NCBI RefSeq assembly: GCF_024519455.1
Contig: NZ_JALJRY010000002.1
Span: 331,966-395,965, forward strand
Reading direction: 5' to 3'
Source of the DNA: Streptomyces sp. STR69
GTDB taxonomy: Bacteria; Actinomycetota; Actinomycetes; Streptomycetales; Streptomycetaceae
Length of the DNA: 64,000 nt
Each line of letters begins with the position of its first letter. The first letter of the stretch is position 1. This document shows, piece after piece, positions 1 to 10,100 of the stretch. The notes beneath the pieces were generated by a model. That model was not told where the DNA came from and did not search any database. It saw only the letters and a program-made list of their open reading frames with translations. The position numbers and the translations under genes were made by a program.

Positions 1-588
1 CACCTCGACGTCGTCGACCGCTGGGGCAACATGATCGCGGCCACGCCCAGCGGCGGCTGGCTGCAGTCCAACCCGGTGGTGCCCGAGCTGGGCTTCCCGC
101 TCGGCACCCGGCTGCAGATGGCCTGGCTCGAACCGGGCCTGCCCAACTCCCTTGCGCCGGGCCGCCGTCCGCGTACCACGCTCACCCCGTCGATCGCCCT
201 GCGCGACGGAGTGCCGGTGCTGGCCTTCGGCACCCCCGGCGGGGACCAGCAGGACCAGTGGCAGCTGCACTTCTTCCTGGCGGTCGCCACGCGCGCGAAG
301 GCACGCGGCGGTCTCGACCTCCAGGGCGCGATCGACGCCCCGAACTGGCACAACGACAGCTTCCCCGGCTCCTTCTACCCGCGCGGGATGCGACCGGGCA
401 GCGTGACCGTCGAGTCGCGTATGGACGAGAAGGTGGTGGAGGAGCTGCGTCGGCGCGGCCATGACGTGACCGTCGGGGACGCCTGGTCGGAGGGACGGCT
501 GTGCGCGGTCGCCCGGGACCCGGTGGCCGGGATCCTCTCGGCGGCGGCGAATCCACGGGGCATGCAGGGGTATGCCGTCGGACGGTGA
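1..588 (+). CDS. Gamma-glutamyltransferase family protein, C-terminal part (cut by window edge)
   Basis: This is the last ~195 residues of a gamma-glutamyltransferase-type Ntn hydrolase. The frame is open from base 1, so the first in-frame ATG at 31 is internal and the true start lies outside the window. The stretch DRWGNMIAATPSGGWLQS followed by PELGF, then LTPSIALRDG and FGTPGGDQQDQW, is characteristic of the small catalytic subunit: the TPS/GG region and the GxPGG oxyanion segment. The family cleaves gamma-glutamyl bonds of glutathione-like substrates after autoprocessing at a Thr that would lie upstream of the edge. A stem-loop follows the stop. Whether the intact protein is secreted cannot be judged without the N terminus. 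Confidence 0.85.
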   Translation, partial: HLDVVDRWGNMIAATPSGGWLQSNPVVPELGFPLGTRLQMAWLEPGLPNSLAPGRRPRTTLTPSIALRDGVPVLAFGTPGGDQQDQWQLHFFLAVATRAKARGGLDLQGAIDAPNWHNDSFPGSFYPRGMRPGSVTVESRMDEKVVEELRRRGHDVTVGDAWSEGRLCAVARDPVAGILSAAANPRGMQGYAVGR

Positions 589-619
589 CGCGGAGGGTGA
601 ATCGGACGGTGATCGTGAA

Positions 620-648
620 TCCGGGTGTTCATGGTGATTCCACCCGGA
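620..648 (+). terminator. Stem-loop after the gamma-glutamyltransferase gene
   Basis: TCCGGGTG (620-627) is the exact reverse complement of CACCCGGA (641-648), with a 13-base loop. It lies 31 bases after the stop at 588 and before the next start at 698. There is no T-run, as is usual for Streptomyces terminators. Confidence 0.45.
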
Positions 649-697
649 GTGCACCGGGCGGGTGGGGATTGTCAGTGGCCCGTGCTCTCATGGAGAC

Positions 698-1540
698 ATG
701 ATCGAAGACACCGAAACCATCGACGAGTTTCTCGTACAGCACACGGCCGACGTCGAGGACGCGATCCGCAAGGCGGCGGCGGCCGAGATCATGCCCCGCT
801 TCCGGCAGCTCGCCGCGCACGAGATAGACCAGAAGAGCGGCCCGCACGACCTGGTCACGGACGCCGACCGCAACGCCGAGCGGCACCTCACACAGGTGCT
901 CGGCGCCCTCCTGCCCGGCTCCGTCGTGGTCGGCGAGGAAGCGGTGCACGCCGACCCGGAGACGTACGAGGCGCTTCAGGGCGACGCCCCGGTCTGGATC
1001 GTCGACCCGGTCGACGGCACCCGCCAGTTCGTGCGCGGCGAGACCGGCTTCTGCACGCTGGTCGCGCTCGCCCGGCACGGCGAACTGCTCGCGTCCTGGA
1101 CCTACGCCCCCGCCCGCGACCAACTGGCCACGGCGGTGAAGGGCGGCGGCGCATTCCTCGACGGCGTCCGGCTGCGCTCCGGCGCCCCGGACCCCACCCG
1201 GGACCTGGAAGTGGCCACCTCCCACCCGGACTACACGACGGACGCCCAGAAGCGCGCCCTGCTCGGCCTCTGGGCGGACGGGGTGCGCACGCGCCCGTGC
1301 GGCTCGGCCGGCCTTGAGTATCTCGCCATCGCCCGGGGCGAGTTGGACGCCACGGCCTTCTCCTGGGAGGCCGCCTGGGACCATGCGGCGGGCCTGCTCC
1401 TCGTCGCGGAGGCGGGCGGCGCCCACCTCACCCTCACCGGAGAGCCCTTCCGCATCACGGGCGGCAACGCACTGCCGTTCACGACGGCCCGGGACGCGGC
1501 GACGGCCCGACGCGTCATGGAGCTGCTGAGGGCGTCATAG
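698..1540 (+). CDS. Inositol-monophosphatase-family phosphatase (possible histidinol-phosphatase)
   Basis: A 280-residue Mg2+-dependent phosphatase of the IMPase/FIG superfamily. The first metal motif is seen as GEEAV, the second as WIVDPVDGT (DPxDGT), and the C-terminal motif as WEAAWDHAAG (WDxAAG). All metal ligands expected for the family are present and the length is normal. I chose ATG 698 over the in-frame GTG at 662 because homologues begin close to this point; the ribosome site before it is weak. The family acts on inositol phosphate, fructose-1,6-bisphosphate, PAP or histidinol phosphate. Actinobacterial members of this size include HisN-type histidinol-phosphatases, but no his genes are nearby, so the substrate is left open. 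Confidence 0.8.
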   Translation: MIEDTETIDEFLVQHTADVEDAIRKAAAAEIMPRFRQLAAHEIDQKSGPHDLVTDADRNAERHLTQVLGALLPGSVVVGEEAVHADPETYEALQGDAPVWIVDPVDGTRQFVRGETGFCTLVALARHGELLASWTYAPARDQLATAVKGGGAFLDGVRLRSGAPDPTRDLEVATSHPDYTTDAQKRALLGLWADGVRTRPCGSAGLEYLAIARGELDATAFSWEAAWDHAAGLLLVAEAGGAHLTLTGEPFRITGGNALPFTTARDAATARRVMELLRAS

Positions 1541-1643
1541 GGTCACGGGTTCCGCACACTGGACGGGCTGGCCCCGGGGATGTCAGTCCTGCGGCATATC
1601 CTGACCCCGAGTGGCCATGGGCTGACGAAGAAGGGGTCCGAAG

Positions 1644-3062
1644 GTGCCGTCGATGCTCGATGCGGTCGTGGTGGGTGCGGGGCCGAACGGACTGACGGCT
1701 GCCGTGGAGCTGGCCCGGCGCGGCTTCTCCGTGGCCGTGTTCGAGGCACGGGACACCGTGGGCGGAGGCGCCCGCACCGAGGAGCTCACCCTCCCCGGCT
1801 TCCGGCACGACCCCTGCGCGGCGGCGCACCCGCTCGGCATCAACTCGCCCGCGTTCCGCGCCCTGCCCCTGGAGCGCTACGGCCTGGAGTGGCTGCACGC
1901 CGAGCTGCCCATGGCGCACCCGTTCACCGACGGCAGCGCGGCCGTGCTGTCCCGGTCGGTCGCGGAGACGGCCGCGTCCTTCGGACCGCGTGACGCGGGG
2001 ACGTACAGGAGGCTGGTCGAGCCCTTCCTCCCCAAGTGGGACACCCTGGTCCGCGACTTCATGTCCCTGCCGCTCACCTCGCTGCCCCGCGACCCGGTCA
2101 CCCTCGCCCGCTTCGGCCTGGCCGGACTGCCCCCGTCGACCTGGCTGACCAGCCGCTTCCGCGACGAGCGCGCCAAAACCCTGTTCGCCGGGCTGGTCGG
2201 CCACGTCATGGCCCCGCTCAACGGATTCGCCACCGGAGCCATCGGCCTGGTCTTCGCCCTCGCGGCACACGCGCGTGGCTGGCCGGTGGCGCGCGGCGGC
2301 TCCCAGTCCATCTCGGACGCCCTGGCCGCCTACCTGAAGGACCTCGGCGGCGAGATCCACACCGACTACGAGGTCAAGCGCCTCGACGACCTCCCCCCGG
2401 CCCGCGCGTACGTCTTCGACACCTCGCCCACCGCCCTGGCGAAGATCGCGGGCTTCGGTAATTACTACGAGAGCTACCGCTACGGCCCCGGCGTCTTCAA
2501 GATCGACTACGCGCTGGACGGCCCGGTGCCCTGGACCGCCAAGGAGGCGCGGACCGCCGGCACCGTACAGATCGGCGCCGACAGCACGGAGATCGGCAAC
2601 GCCCTGCGCGCCGCGTCCCGCGAGAACCGCGCCCCCGACCGGCCGTTCATGATCACCGTCCAGCCCAGCATCGTCGACCCCACCCGGGCCCCGGCCGGCA
2701 AACACGTCTTCTGGGCCTACGGCCATGTCCCGAGCGGCTGGACCGGCGACCTCACGGACGCCCTGGAACGCCAACTGGAGCGCTTCGCCCCGGGGTTCCG
2801 CGACCGAGTCCTCGCCCGCGCGACCGCCGGCCCGCCCGAACTCGCCGCCCGCAACGCCAACTACGTCGGCGGCGACATCGGCACCGGTGCGGTCTCCGGA
2901 CTCCAGATCCTGCTGCGCCCCAAACTCTCCCTCTCCCCGTACGCCACCCCGCACCCGGCCGTCTTCATCTGCTCCTCGGCGACCCCGCCCGGCCCCGGTG
3001 TGCACGGCATGTCGGGACACAACGCGGCGAAGGCCGTCTGGCGCAGACTGAGGCAGGCATGA
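1644..3062 (+). CDS. Phytoene-dehydrogenase-like FAD oxidoreductase
   Basis: A 472-residue flavoprotein of the phytoene desaturase / amine oxidase superfamily. The N-terminal dinucleotide-binding motif [13 protein letters not shown] is followed by an acidic [14 protein letters not shown] segment that binds the ADP part of FAD. The C terminus, with [14 protein letters not shown], is the second FAD-contact region of this family. GTG 1644 has AAGGGG about 7 bases upstream; ATG 1653, three codons in, has GAAGG about 6 bases upstream and is an equal candidate. The stop overlaps the macrodomain start (ATGA), so the two are translationally coupled. No carotenoid synthase is nearby, so it is probably not a carotenoid gene; the substrate is unknown. 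Confidence 0.8.
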   Translation: MPSMLDAVVVGAGPNGLTAAVELARRGFSVAVFEARDTVGGGARTEELTLPGFRHDPCAAAHPLGINSPAFRALPLERYGLEWLHAELPMAHPFTDGSAAVLSRSVAETAASFGPRDAGTYRRLVEPFLPKWDTLVRDFMSLPLTSLPRDPVTLARFGLAGLPPSTWLTSRFRDERAKTLFAGLVGHVMAPLNGFATGAIGLVFALAAHARGWPVARGGSQSISDALAAYLKDLGGEIHTDYEVKRLDDLPPARAYVFDTSPTALAKIAGFGNYYESYRYGPGVFKIDYALDGPVPWTAKEARTAGTVQIGADSTEIGNALRAASRENRAPDRPFMITVQPSIVDPTRAPAGKHVFWAYGHVPSGWTGDLTDALERQLERFAPGFRDRVLARATAGPPELAARNANYVGGDIGTGAVSGLQILLRPKLSLSPYATPHPAVFICSSATPPGPGVHGMSGHNAAKAVWRRLRQA

Positions 3063-3577
3063 CCACCAGCACCACCATCAAGCTCGTCCGGGGCGACATC
3101 ACCCGCCAGAGCGCCGACGCGATCGTCAACGCGGCCAACTCCTCGCTCCTGGGCGGCGGAGGCGTGGACGGCGCGATCCACCGCCGGGGCGGCCCCGCGA
3201 TCCTGGAGGCCTGCCGAAAACTCCGCGCTTCGCACTACGGCAAGGGCCTGCGCACAGGCCAGGCGGTCGCGACGACGGCGGGCGAGCTGGACGCCCAATG
3301 GGTGATCCACACCGTGGGCCCCGTCCACTCCCGCGCGGAGGACCGCTCGGGGCAACTCGCCTCCTGCTACCGGGAGTCGCTGCGCGTCGCGGACGAACTC
3401 GGCGCGCGTACGGTCGCGTTCCCCGCCGTGTCCGCCGGTATCTACGGCTGGCCGATGGACGACGCGGCGCGGATCGCGGTGGAGACGGTACAGGCGGCGA
3501 CGACGTCGGTCGACGAGGTCAGGTTCGTCCTCTTCGACGAGCGGGCGTACGAGGCGTTCGCCCGGCACGTCCGCTGA
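3059..3577 (+). CDS. Macrodomain protein (ADP-ribose / O-acetyl-ADP-ribose hydrolase type)
   Basis: A 172-residue single macrodomain. [11 protein letters not shown], then [20 protein letters not shown], is the classic ADP-ribose-binding signature of the MacroD/YmdB group: the Asn of NAAN and the Gly-rich loop carry catalysis in that clade. [15 protein letters not shown] is the second phosphate-binding loop. These enzymes remove ADP-ribose from proteins or hydrolyse O-acetyl-ADP-ribose made by sirtuins, and a sirtuin and an ADP-ribosylglycohydrolase also lie in this window at 24.7 and 29.6 kb. The start overlaps the preceding oxidoreductase stop by 4 bases, so the two are co-translated, although no functional link is obvious. 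Confidence 0.9.
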   Translation: MTTSTTIKLVRGDITRQSADAIVNAANSSLLGGGGVDGAIHRRGGPAILEACRKLRASHYGKGLRTGQAVATTAGELDAQWVIHTVGPVHSRAEDRSGQLASCYRESLRVADELGARTVAFPAVSAGIYGWPMDDAARIAVETVQAATTSVDEVRFVLFDERAYEAFARHVR

Positions 3578-3671
3578 CGACGGTCCCCGCCTCCCGTGTC
3601 GATCGTGGTTTACGGCTCTTCAGGGCACAGGGAGGGGAGGGGCGGATACACGAGATCCTCTCCGCCGGTGT

Positions 3672-4049
3672 TCATGCCGGCCGGACGGTGAGAAGCACCG
3701 CCGCGTCGGTCTCGGCGGTCAGGCTGTGCCGTTGGTCGGGAATGGCGACGATGTCACCTTGGCCGAGGGGCCATGTGCGGTCGGTGGTGTCGAGTGTCAC
3801 CTCGCCGGTCAGGCAGGTGAGGGTGGCGGCGTTCGGGGCTTCGTGTTCGGCGAGTTCGGAACCCGACGCGAGCGCGATCAGGGTGACACGAAGTCCCGGA
3901 AGTGCGACGACGGTTCGTGCCGCCCTCCCGGAGGTCGCGGACCTGGCGTCGGCGAGCAACCGCTCTCCCATGGCCGGCAGATTGGTGACCTCACCGGCGG
4001 ACAGATGTGTCTCGGGAGGCCGGGCAGGACCGTTGTGGTCGGTGCTCAT
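3672..4049 (-). CDS. Small cupin protein, last gene of the nar operon
   Basis: A 125-residue single-domain cupin. The core beta-barrel reads from VTLIALASGSELAEHEAP through LTGEVTLDTTD to LGQGDIVAIPDQRHSL, matching the two cupin motifs (the G...H.H/E...G region and the G-D...P..H region). The first motif has HEAP instead of a full HxH, so metal binding is uncertain. The start codon shares one base with the narI stop (TGATG), so it is translated with the nitrate reductase genes. The role is unknown: candidates are a small-molecule sensor or a binding protein for the respiratory complex. The same cupin fold at the end of nar operons would be worth a neighbourhood search. Confidence 0.75.
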   Translation of the reverse strand: MSTDHNGPARPPETHLSAGEVTNLPAMGERLLADARSATSGRAARTVVALPGLRVTLIALASGSELAEHEAPNAATLTCLTGEVTLDTTDRTWPLGQGDIVAIPDQRHSLTAETDAAVLLTVRPA

Positions 4050-4792
4050 CAGGTGCGTTCCCATCCGCGCCGGGGTGCGCGGGAGCCCAACTGCGCATCC
4101 CGGCTGCGATAGACGATGTAGGGACGGGTGAGGTAGCCGAGCGGTGCGGTGAGCATGTGCACCAGCCGGGTGAACGGCCAGACGCCGAACAGCAGCAGGG
4201 CACTGAGCGCGTGCAGCCGGAACAGCAGTGGCGCACCGGCCATCAGCGTGGGGTCGGGGTGCAGGTAGAAGACCGACCGGAACCAGGGCGAGATGGTGGT
4301 GCGGTAGTCGTATCCCCCGCCGATGATGTTGCTGACCACGGTGGCGGACAGCCCCAGTGCCAGCGTCAGGGTGAGCATGACGTACATGAGCTTGTCGTTG
4401 CGGGTGGTGGCGCTGAACACCGAGCCGACCGTACGTCGCCGGTAGACGAGGATCGCCAGTCCGGCCAGGGTGGCGACGCCGGCGATGGTCCCGAGCCCGG
4501 TGGCCATGAGGTGGTAGGCGTGCTCGCTGACGCCGATGGCTCCGGTCCAGTCCTTCGGGATCACCAGTCCGCCGATGTGGCCCAGCACCACCGCCAGGAC
4601 CCCGAAGTGGAACAGCGGGCTGCCGATGCGCAGCAGTCGGCTCTCGTACAGCTGGCTGGAACGGGTGGTCCAGCCGAACTTGTCGTAGCGGTAGCGCCAG
4701 ACATGGCCGACGACGAACAGGGTCAGCGCGATGTACGGCAGGACGACCCACAGCACTATGTCGAGCGGGTCCGCGTCCGCGCCAAGGGTCAT
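4049..4792 (-). CDS. narI: Respiratory nitrate reductase, gamma subunit (cytochrome b)
   Basis: A 247-residue membrane subunit that carries two b haems and passes electrons from menaquinol to NarH. It has about five hydrophobic segments, starting with DIVLWVVLPYIALTLFVVG. Conserved His residues sit in VLGHIGGLVIP and in SEHAYHLMAT, and near the C terminus in LHALSALLLF and RLVHMLTAP, the positions of the haem ligands in NarI. Length matches the family (about 225-250). It overlaps narJ by 4 bases (ATGA) at its start and the cupin gene by one base at its end, so it is the fifth of six tightly coupled genes. Confidence 0.95.
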   Translation of the reverse strand: MTLGADADPLDIVLWVVLPYIALTLFVVGHVWRYRYDKFGWTTRSSQLYESRLLRIGSPLFHFGVLAVVLGHIGGLVIPKDWTGAIGVSEHAYHLMATGLGTIAGVATLAGLAILVYRRRTVGSVFSATTRNDKLMYVMLTLTLALGLSATVVSNIIGGGYDYRTTISPWFRSVFYLHPDPTLMAGAPLLFRLHALSALLLFGVWPFTRLVHMLTAPLGYLTRPYIVYRSRDAQLGSRAPRRGWERT

Positions 4793-5433
4793 GACCGGCC
4801 TCCCGCCGGGGCCGGCATGAACTCCGGGGGTGCGAACGGCGCGAGACCGACCTGCTCCTCGGGCGGTCCCTGGGCGGCGAGCTTGGCGACGGCCTCGCGC
4901 TCGTCACCGGCCAGTGGGGGCAGGGTCGCCGATACGGAGTCCAGGACGTCGGCCCACGCGGAGCGCGCGTCGCGCAAGGCCAGGCGTAGCAGTTCCAGTC
5001 CTGCCCGGTGCTCGGTGAGGAGGCGCCGGCCTGCTTCGGGGTCGCCGGTGGCGGCGAACTCCAGGACGACGCAGAGGTGGTCGGGCAGTTCGTCGTCGGT
5101 CAGCCGCAGTCCGGCCGCGGCGTAGGTCTGCTTGAGGCGCAGCAGTGCGGCGCCGCGATTGCGGGTGTCGCCGTGGGCGTAGTAGGTGAGGAACAGGCAG
5201 TTGCGTTTGCGGTGGTCGAAGGTGGCGACGTAGTCCGCCGCCAGGTCGGTGGCGGGCGTGCGGTCGAGGTGCCCGAGGAACCGGCGCAGGGGCGCGGCGA
5301 TCCGGTCGGGCAGGGTCTCGGTGACGGCCCGTACCAGCGGCGCCTGTTCGAGCAGTCGCTCGTCGGGATAGCCGAGGAGGAGGGACTGGACCTGCCAGGC
5401 GGCGGTGTTGCGGGCGGTGCCTTCGCGGGTCAT
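4789..5433 (-). CDS. narJ: Nitrate reductase molybdenum cofactor assembly chaperone
   Basis: A 214-residue cytoplasmic chaperone that binds apo-NarG and allows insertion of the molybdenum cofactor and the FS0 cluster before membrane attachment. The N terminus WQVQSLLLGYPDERLLE and the central FDHRKRNCLFLTYYAHGDTR are typical of NarJ; the family is otherwise weakly conserved and all-helical. I chose ATG 5433 because it overlaps the narH stop (ATGA) and gives the normal family length; the open frame runs further upstream only because of GC bias. It is translationally coupled to narH and narI. Confidence 0.93.
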   Translation of the reverse strand: MTREGTARNTAAWQVQSLLLGYPDERLLEQAPLVRAVTETLPDRIAAPLRRFLGHLDRTPATDLAADYVATFDHRKRNCLFLTYYAHGDTRNRGAALLRLKQTYAAAGLRLTDDELPDHLCVVLEFAATGDPEAGRRLLTEHRAGLELLRLALRDARSAWADVLDSVSATLPPLAGDEREAVAKLAAQGPPEEQVGLAPFAPPEFMPAPAGGRS

Positions 5434-7139
5434 GGGCGCGGCTCGCTCTCGTCGTCGCCGGAGGAGCGGGGGAACAGGCCCTGGGGGCGGCCGTTGCCGT
5501 CCCAGTTGAGGAGGTTGAGCCGGGTGGACTTGTCGCCGGGGGCCGCGGGGGTGTCCACGGCATCGGCTCTCTGGCGGTCGCGCAACAGGTGGAAGTTCTC
5601 CACGGCGATCGGGGCCGGAGCACCGGACGCCTCGCCGAAAGGACCGGAGCCTCCCATGCCGGGGCCGTCCTCGGAGTCGAGGCTGCACTCGGTGGCCAAC
5701 TCCTCCAGACTGTGCGCCTGTTCGGCGTGCGCGGGCGGGATGACGTATCTGTCTTCGTACTTGGCCAGCGCCAGGAGCCGGAACATGTCGTACATCTGCT
5801 CCTCGGTCATGCCCACCGCGGCGGGGATGGTCGCGTCGGGTTCGCGGCCGAGGTTGATGTCGCGCATGTAGCTGCGCATGGCGGCCAGCCGCCGCAGTAC
5901 GGCGTCGACGGGGGCCGGGTCGCCGGCGGTGAACAGTTGGGCGAGGTAGTCCACGGGGATGCGCAGGGCGTCGATCGCGGCGAACAGGTTGCCGCGGTCC
6001 TCGGCGTCGTAGCCGGTGTCGCGGACCACGTCCACGACCGGGGACAGCGGTGGGATGTACCAGACCATGGGCAGGGTGCGGTATTCCGGGTGCAGCGGCA
6101 GGGCGACCTTGTACGTGTTGATCAGGGCGTGGACCGGGGAGCGCCGGGCGGCCTCGATCCAGTCGCGTGGGATGCCCGACCGTTCCGCGTCGGCGGCCAC
6201 CTGCGGGTCGTCGGGGTCGAGGAAGACCTTCCGCTGCGCTTCATACAGGTCGGTGTCGTCGGGGGTGGAGGCGGCTTCGAGGACCTGGTCGGGGTCGTAG
6301 AGGACCAGGCCGATGTAGCGGAGCCGGCCCACGCAGGTCTCGGCGCAGACGGTGGGCTGGCCCACCTCGATGCGCGGGAAGCAGAAGGTGCACTTCTCGG
6401 CCTTGCCGGTGCGGTGGTTGAAGTAGATCTTCTTGTACGGGCAGCCGGACACGCACATCCGCCAGCCCCGGCAGCGGTCCTGGTCGACCAGCACGATGCC
6501 GTCCTCGGAGCGCTTGTAGATCGCGCCGGAGGGGCAGGAGGCGACGCAGGACGGGTTGAGGCAGTGCTCGCAGATCCGTGGCAGGTGGAACATGAAGGTC
6601 TGCTCGAACTCGAACTTGACCTTCTCGGCGATGCCCGCGAGGAGGACGTCCTTGTCGCCGTGGTCGGCGGAGCCGCCGAGGTTGTCGTCCCAGTTGGCCG
6701 ACCAGGTGATCTTCATGTCCTTGCCGGTGATCAGGGACTTGGGGCGGGCGACCGGGGTGTGTTCCTGGAGCGGCGCGTTGGTCAGCGTCTCGTAGTCGTA
6801 CGTCCAGGGCTGGTAGTAGTCGTCGAGCGAGGGCAGCGTGGGGTTGGAGAAGATGTTGATGAGCTTCTTGAACCGGCCGCCGCCCTTCAGCTTCAGATTG
6901 CCGCGCCTGTTGAGGTCCCAGCCGCCGCGCCACTTCTCCTGGTCCTCGTAGCGGCGCGGGTAGCCCTGGCCGGGGCGGGTCTCGACGTTGTTGAACCACA
7001 CGTACTCGACGCCGGGGCGGTTGGTCCATGCCTGTTTGCAGGTGACCGAGCAGGTGTGGCAGCCGATGCACTTGTCGAGGTTCATCACCATCGCCATCTG
7101 CGCCATGACCCGGCGGCCGGGCGGTGCGTCCGGTGCCAT
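5430..7139 (-). CDS. narH: Respiratory nitrate reductase, beta subunit (iron-sulfur)
   Basis: A 569-residue electron-transfer subunit. Four Cys groups are visible: KCIGCHTCSVTCKQAW near the N terminus (residues 24-34), CEHCLNPSCVASCP, CRGWRMCVSGCPYKK, and KCTFCFPR with CAETCVG. The Trp in CRGWRMC replaces the fourth Cys of one cluster, as in all NarH proteins, giving three [4Fe-4S] and one [3Fe-4S] centres. It transfers electrons from NarI haem to NarG. ATG 7139 shares one base with the narG stop (TGATG); internal ATGs at 7106 and 7097 are closer to the usual N terminus, so the first 11-14 residues may be an extension or the start may be later. Confidence 0.95.
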   Translation of the reverse strand: MAPDAPPGRRVMAQMAMVMNLDKCIGCHTCSVTCKQAWTNRPGVEYVWFNNVETRPGQGYPRRYEDQEKWRGGWDLNRRGNLKLKGGGRFKKLINIFSNPTLPSLDDYYQPWTYDYETLTNAPLQEHTPVARPKSLITGKDMKITWSANWDDNLGGSADHGDKDVLLAGIAEKVKFEFEQTFMFHLPRICEHCLNPSCVASCPSGAIYKRSEDGIVLVDQDRCRGWRMCVSGCPYKKIYFNHRTGKAEKCTFCFPRIEVGQPTVCAETCVGRLRYIGLVLYDPDQVLEAASTPDDTDLYEAQRKVFLDPDDPQVAADAERSGIPRDWIEAARRSPVHALINTYKVALPLHPEYRTLPMVWYIPPLSPVVDVVRDTGYDAEDRGNLFAAIDALRIPVDYLAQLFTAGDPAPVDAVLRRLAAMRSYMRDINLGREPDATIPAAVGMTEEQMYDMFRLLALAKYEDRYVIPPAHAEQAHSLEELATECSLDSEDGPGMGGSGPFGEASGAPAPIAVENFHLLRDRQRADAVDTPAAPGDKSTRLNLLNWDGNGRPQGLFPRSSGDDESEPRP

Positions 7140-10100
7140 CAGTACGTCACCTCCTGGTCCGTGCGGCGGCGGATGACGGTGACCTCGTCGCGCTGATTCC
7201 CGGTCGGGCCGAGGTAGTTGAAGGCGTACGTCAACTGGGCGTAGCCGCCGATGAGATGGCTGGGCTTGACCAGCAGCCGGGTCAGCGAGTTGTGGACGCC
7301 GCCGCGCCGCCCGTTGGTCTCGGTGCGGGGGACGTCGATGAGCCGGTCCTGGGCGTGGTGCATGTAGACGGTGCCTTCCGGCATGCGGTGGGAGACGACC
7401 GCGCGGGCGGCGACGACGCCGTTGCGGTTGACCGCCTCGATCCAGTCGTTGTCGTGCACGCCGATCTTCGCCGCGTCCTCCTTGCTCATCCAGACGGTCG
7501 GGCCGCCCCGGGAGAGCGAGAGCATGAACAGGTTGTCCTGGTACTCGGAGTGGATGGACCACTTGTTGTGCGGGGTCAAGTAGCGGACGGTGATGCCGAG
7601 TTCGCCCTGATCGCCCACCTGGGGCTCGTCGAAGAGGGCGTGCATGTTGAGCGGCGGCCGGTAGACGGGCATCCACTCGCCGAGTTCGGCCATCCAGTCG
7701 TGGTCGACGAAGAAGTGCTGACGACCCGTCAGAGTGTGCCAGGGCTTGAGGCGTTCGACGTTGATGGTGAACGGCGAGTAGCGGCGCCCGCCGGACTCGG
7801 TCCCCGACCACTCCGGCGACGTGATGACCGGGACGGGGCCCGCCTGGGTGTCGGCGAAGGTGACCCGCTTGCCCTCGGCCTCGGCGGCCAGGTCGGCCAA
7901 CTCGACGCCGGTACGGGCTTCCAGGGTGCGGAAACCCTGGGTGGCCAGGTGCCCGTTGGTGGTGCCGGACAGGGCCAGGATCGCCTCGCAGACCTGCACG
8001 TCCCGGGCGATCGACGGGCGGCCGTCGGCGGGACCGCCGCGCACGGTGCCGTTCTTGTGCCGCAGGTACTCCAACTCCTGCCGCACGTCGAAGGTGACAC
8101 CCTTGGTGGTGGCGCCCAGGGTGTCGAGCAGCGGGCCGAGGGCGGTCATCCGGTCGGCGATGCCCGGATAGTCGCGCTCCACCGTCACGAGCTTGGGCAT
8201 GGTCCGGCCGGGGACCGGCTCGCACTCGCCCGCCTTCCAGTCCCGGACACGTCCGTGCGGGGTGGCCATCGCGTCGGGGGTGTCGTGCAGCAGCGGCGCG
8301 GCCACCACGTCCTTCACGGTGCCCAGCCGCCCCTCGGCGAGACGGCTGAACGCCGCCGCGATGGTGTTGAAGGCGTCCCAGTCGGTGCGGGTCTGCCACG
8401 GCGGCGGGATGGCCGGGTTGAAGGAGTTCACGAACGGGTGCATGTCCGTGGTGTTTAGGTCGTGCTTCTCGTACCAGGTCGCGGCCGGAAGGACGATGTC
8501 GGAGTAGACGGTGGTGCTGGTCATCCGGAAGTCCAGGGTGAGCAGCAGGTCGAGCTTGCCCACCGGCGCCTCGTCCCGCCACACCACGTCGCGCGGGCGG
8601 GCATCGGGCGGCGCCTCGGTGGCGCGTACGGCGGAGTCGGTACCGAGCAGGTGCTTGAGGAAGTACTCGTTGCCCTTGGCGGAGGAGCCGAGCAGGTTCG
8701 CCCGCCAAATGGTCAGCACCCGGGGGAAGTTCTCCGGCGCGTCCGGGTCCTCGCCCGCGAACTTCAGTCCGCCTGACTTCAGTTCGTCCACGACGTACTC
8801 CGACACCTCCTGCCCGGCGGCTTCCGCGTCGCCGGCGAGGGTGAGCGGGTTGCGGTCGAACGTCGGGTACGACGGCATCCAGCCCATCCGGGCCGAGGCC
8901 GCGATGACATCCGCCGTGCTCTTCCCCGCGAAGGTGCCGCCCGCACCCGCGGCGGCGAGGGTGTCGGCGCTGAAGGGGTCGTAGCGGAACTGGTCGGTGT
9001 GCAGGTACCAGTACGCGGTCTGGATCATCTGCCGGGCGGGCCGGTGCCAGTCGGCGGCCGTCGCGATCGCCGAGTAGCCGGTGATCGGGCGGACCTTCTC
9101 CTGGCCCACGTAGTGCGCCCAGCCGCCGCCGTTGACGCCCTGGCAGCCGGTCAGGGTCGTCAGGGTGAGGAAGGAGCGGTAGATGGTGTCGGAGTGGAAC
9201 CAGTGGTTGGTCCCCGCCCCCATGATGATCATTGAACGGCCTTTGGACTCCTCGGCGTTGGCGGCGAACTCGCGCGCGATGCGGGCCGCCGTTTCCCCGG
9301 CGACCCCGGTGATGGCCGCCTGCCAGGCCGGGGTGTAGGGCTGATCGGGGTCGTCGTAGCCGGTCGGCCAGATGCCGGGCAGCCCGTCGCGGGCGACGCC
9401 GTACTGGGCGAGGAGCAGGTCGAACACCGTGGTCACCAACTGGCCCGCGATCCGGCGTACGGGGACTCCGCGCCGCAGTTGTCCGGCGGTCCCGTCCGGG
9501 GTGTCGAACCGGGTCAGCTCCACCGTCACGGCGGCCTCGGCGTCATCGCTGCCGCCGGCCGCTGTCAGCAGTGGGTCGGTGTCGCCGAGGTCGAGGTTCC
9601 ACTTTCCCGCGCCGGACTCGCCGTAGCGGTGGCCGAGCGAACCGTTCGGGACGACGGGGTCACCGGTGGCGGCGTCGAGGAGGACGGTCCTGAACTCCGC
9701 GTTCTCCGCCTCGGCCGCCGTGCCGCCCAGGTCGGCGGCGGTCAGGAACTTCCCGGGTGCGTACGTCAAGTCGGCCCCGGCGCCGCGCTGTTCGAGGGTG
9801 ACGAGGAAGGGCAGGTCGGTGTACCGCTTCACGTAGTCGGTGAAGTAGCCGACCTGGCGGTCGACGAAGAACTCCTTGAGGATCACGTGCCCCATCGACA
9901 TCGCCAGCGCCCCGTCGGTGCCCGGTGCGGCAGGCAGCCACTCGTCGGCGAACTTCACGTTGTCCGCGTAGTCCGGGGCGACCGCGATCACCTTCTGCCC
10001 CCGGTAGCGGGCCTCCGCCATCCAGTGCGCGTCCGGGGTGCGGGTCACCGGCAGGTTCGAACCCCACATGATCAGATAGCCGGCGTCCCACCAGTCGCCG

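Noticed and set aside
5430..8708. Apparent narH protein of 1092 residues extending into narG
   Set aside because: The upstream part overlaps narG in another frame; the start at 7139, coupled to the narG stop, gives normal NarH length.
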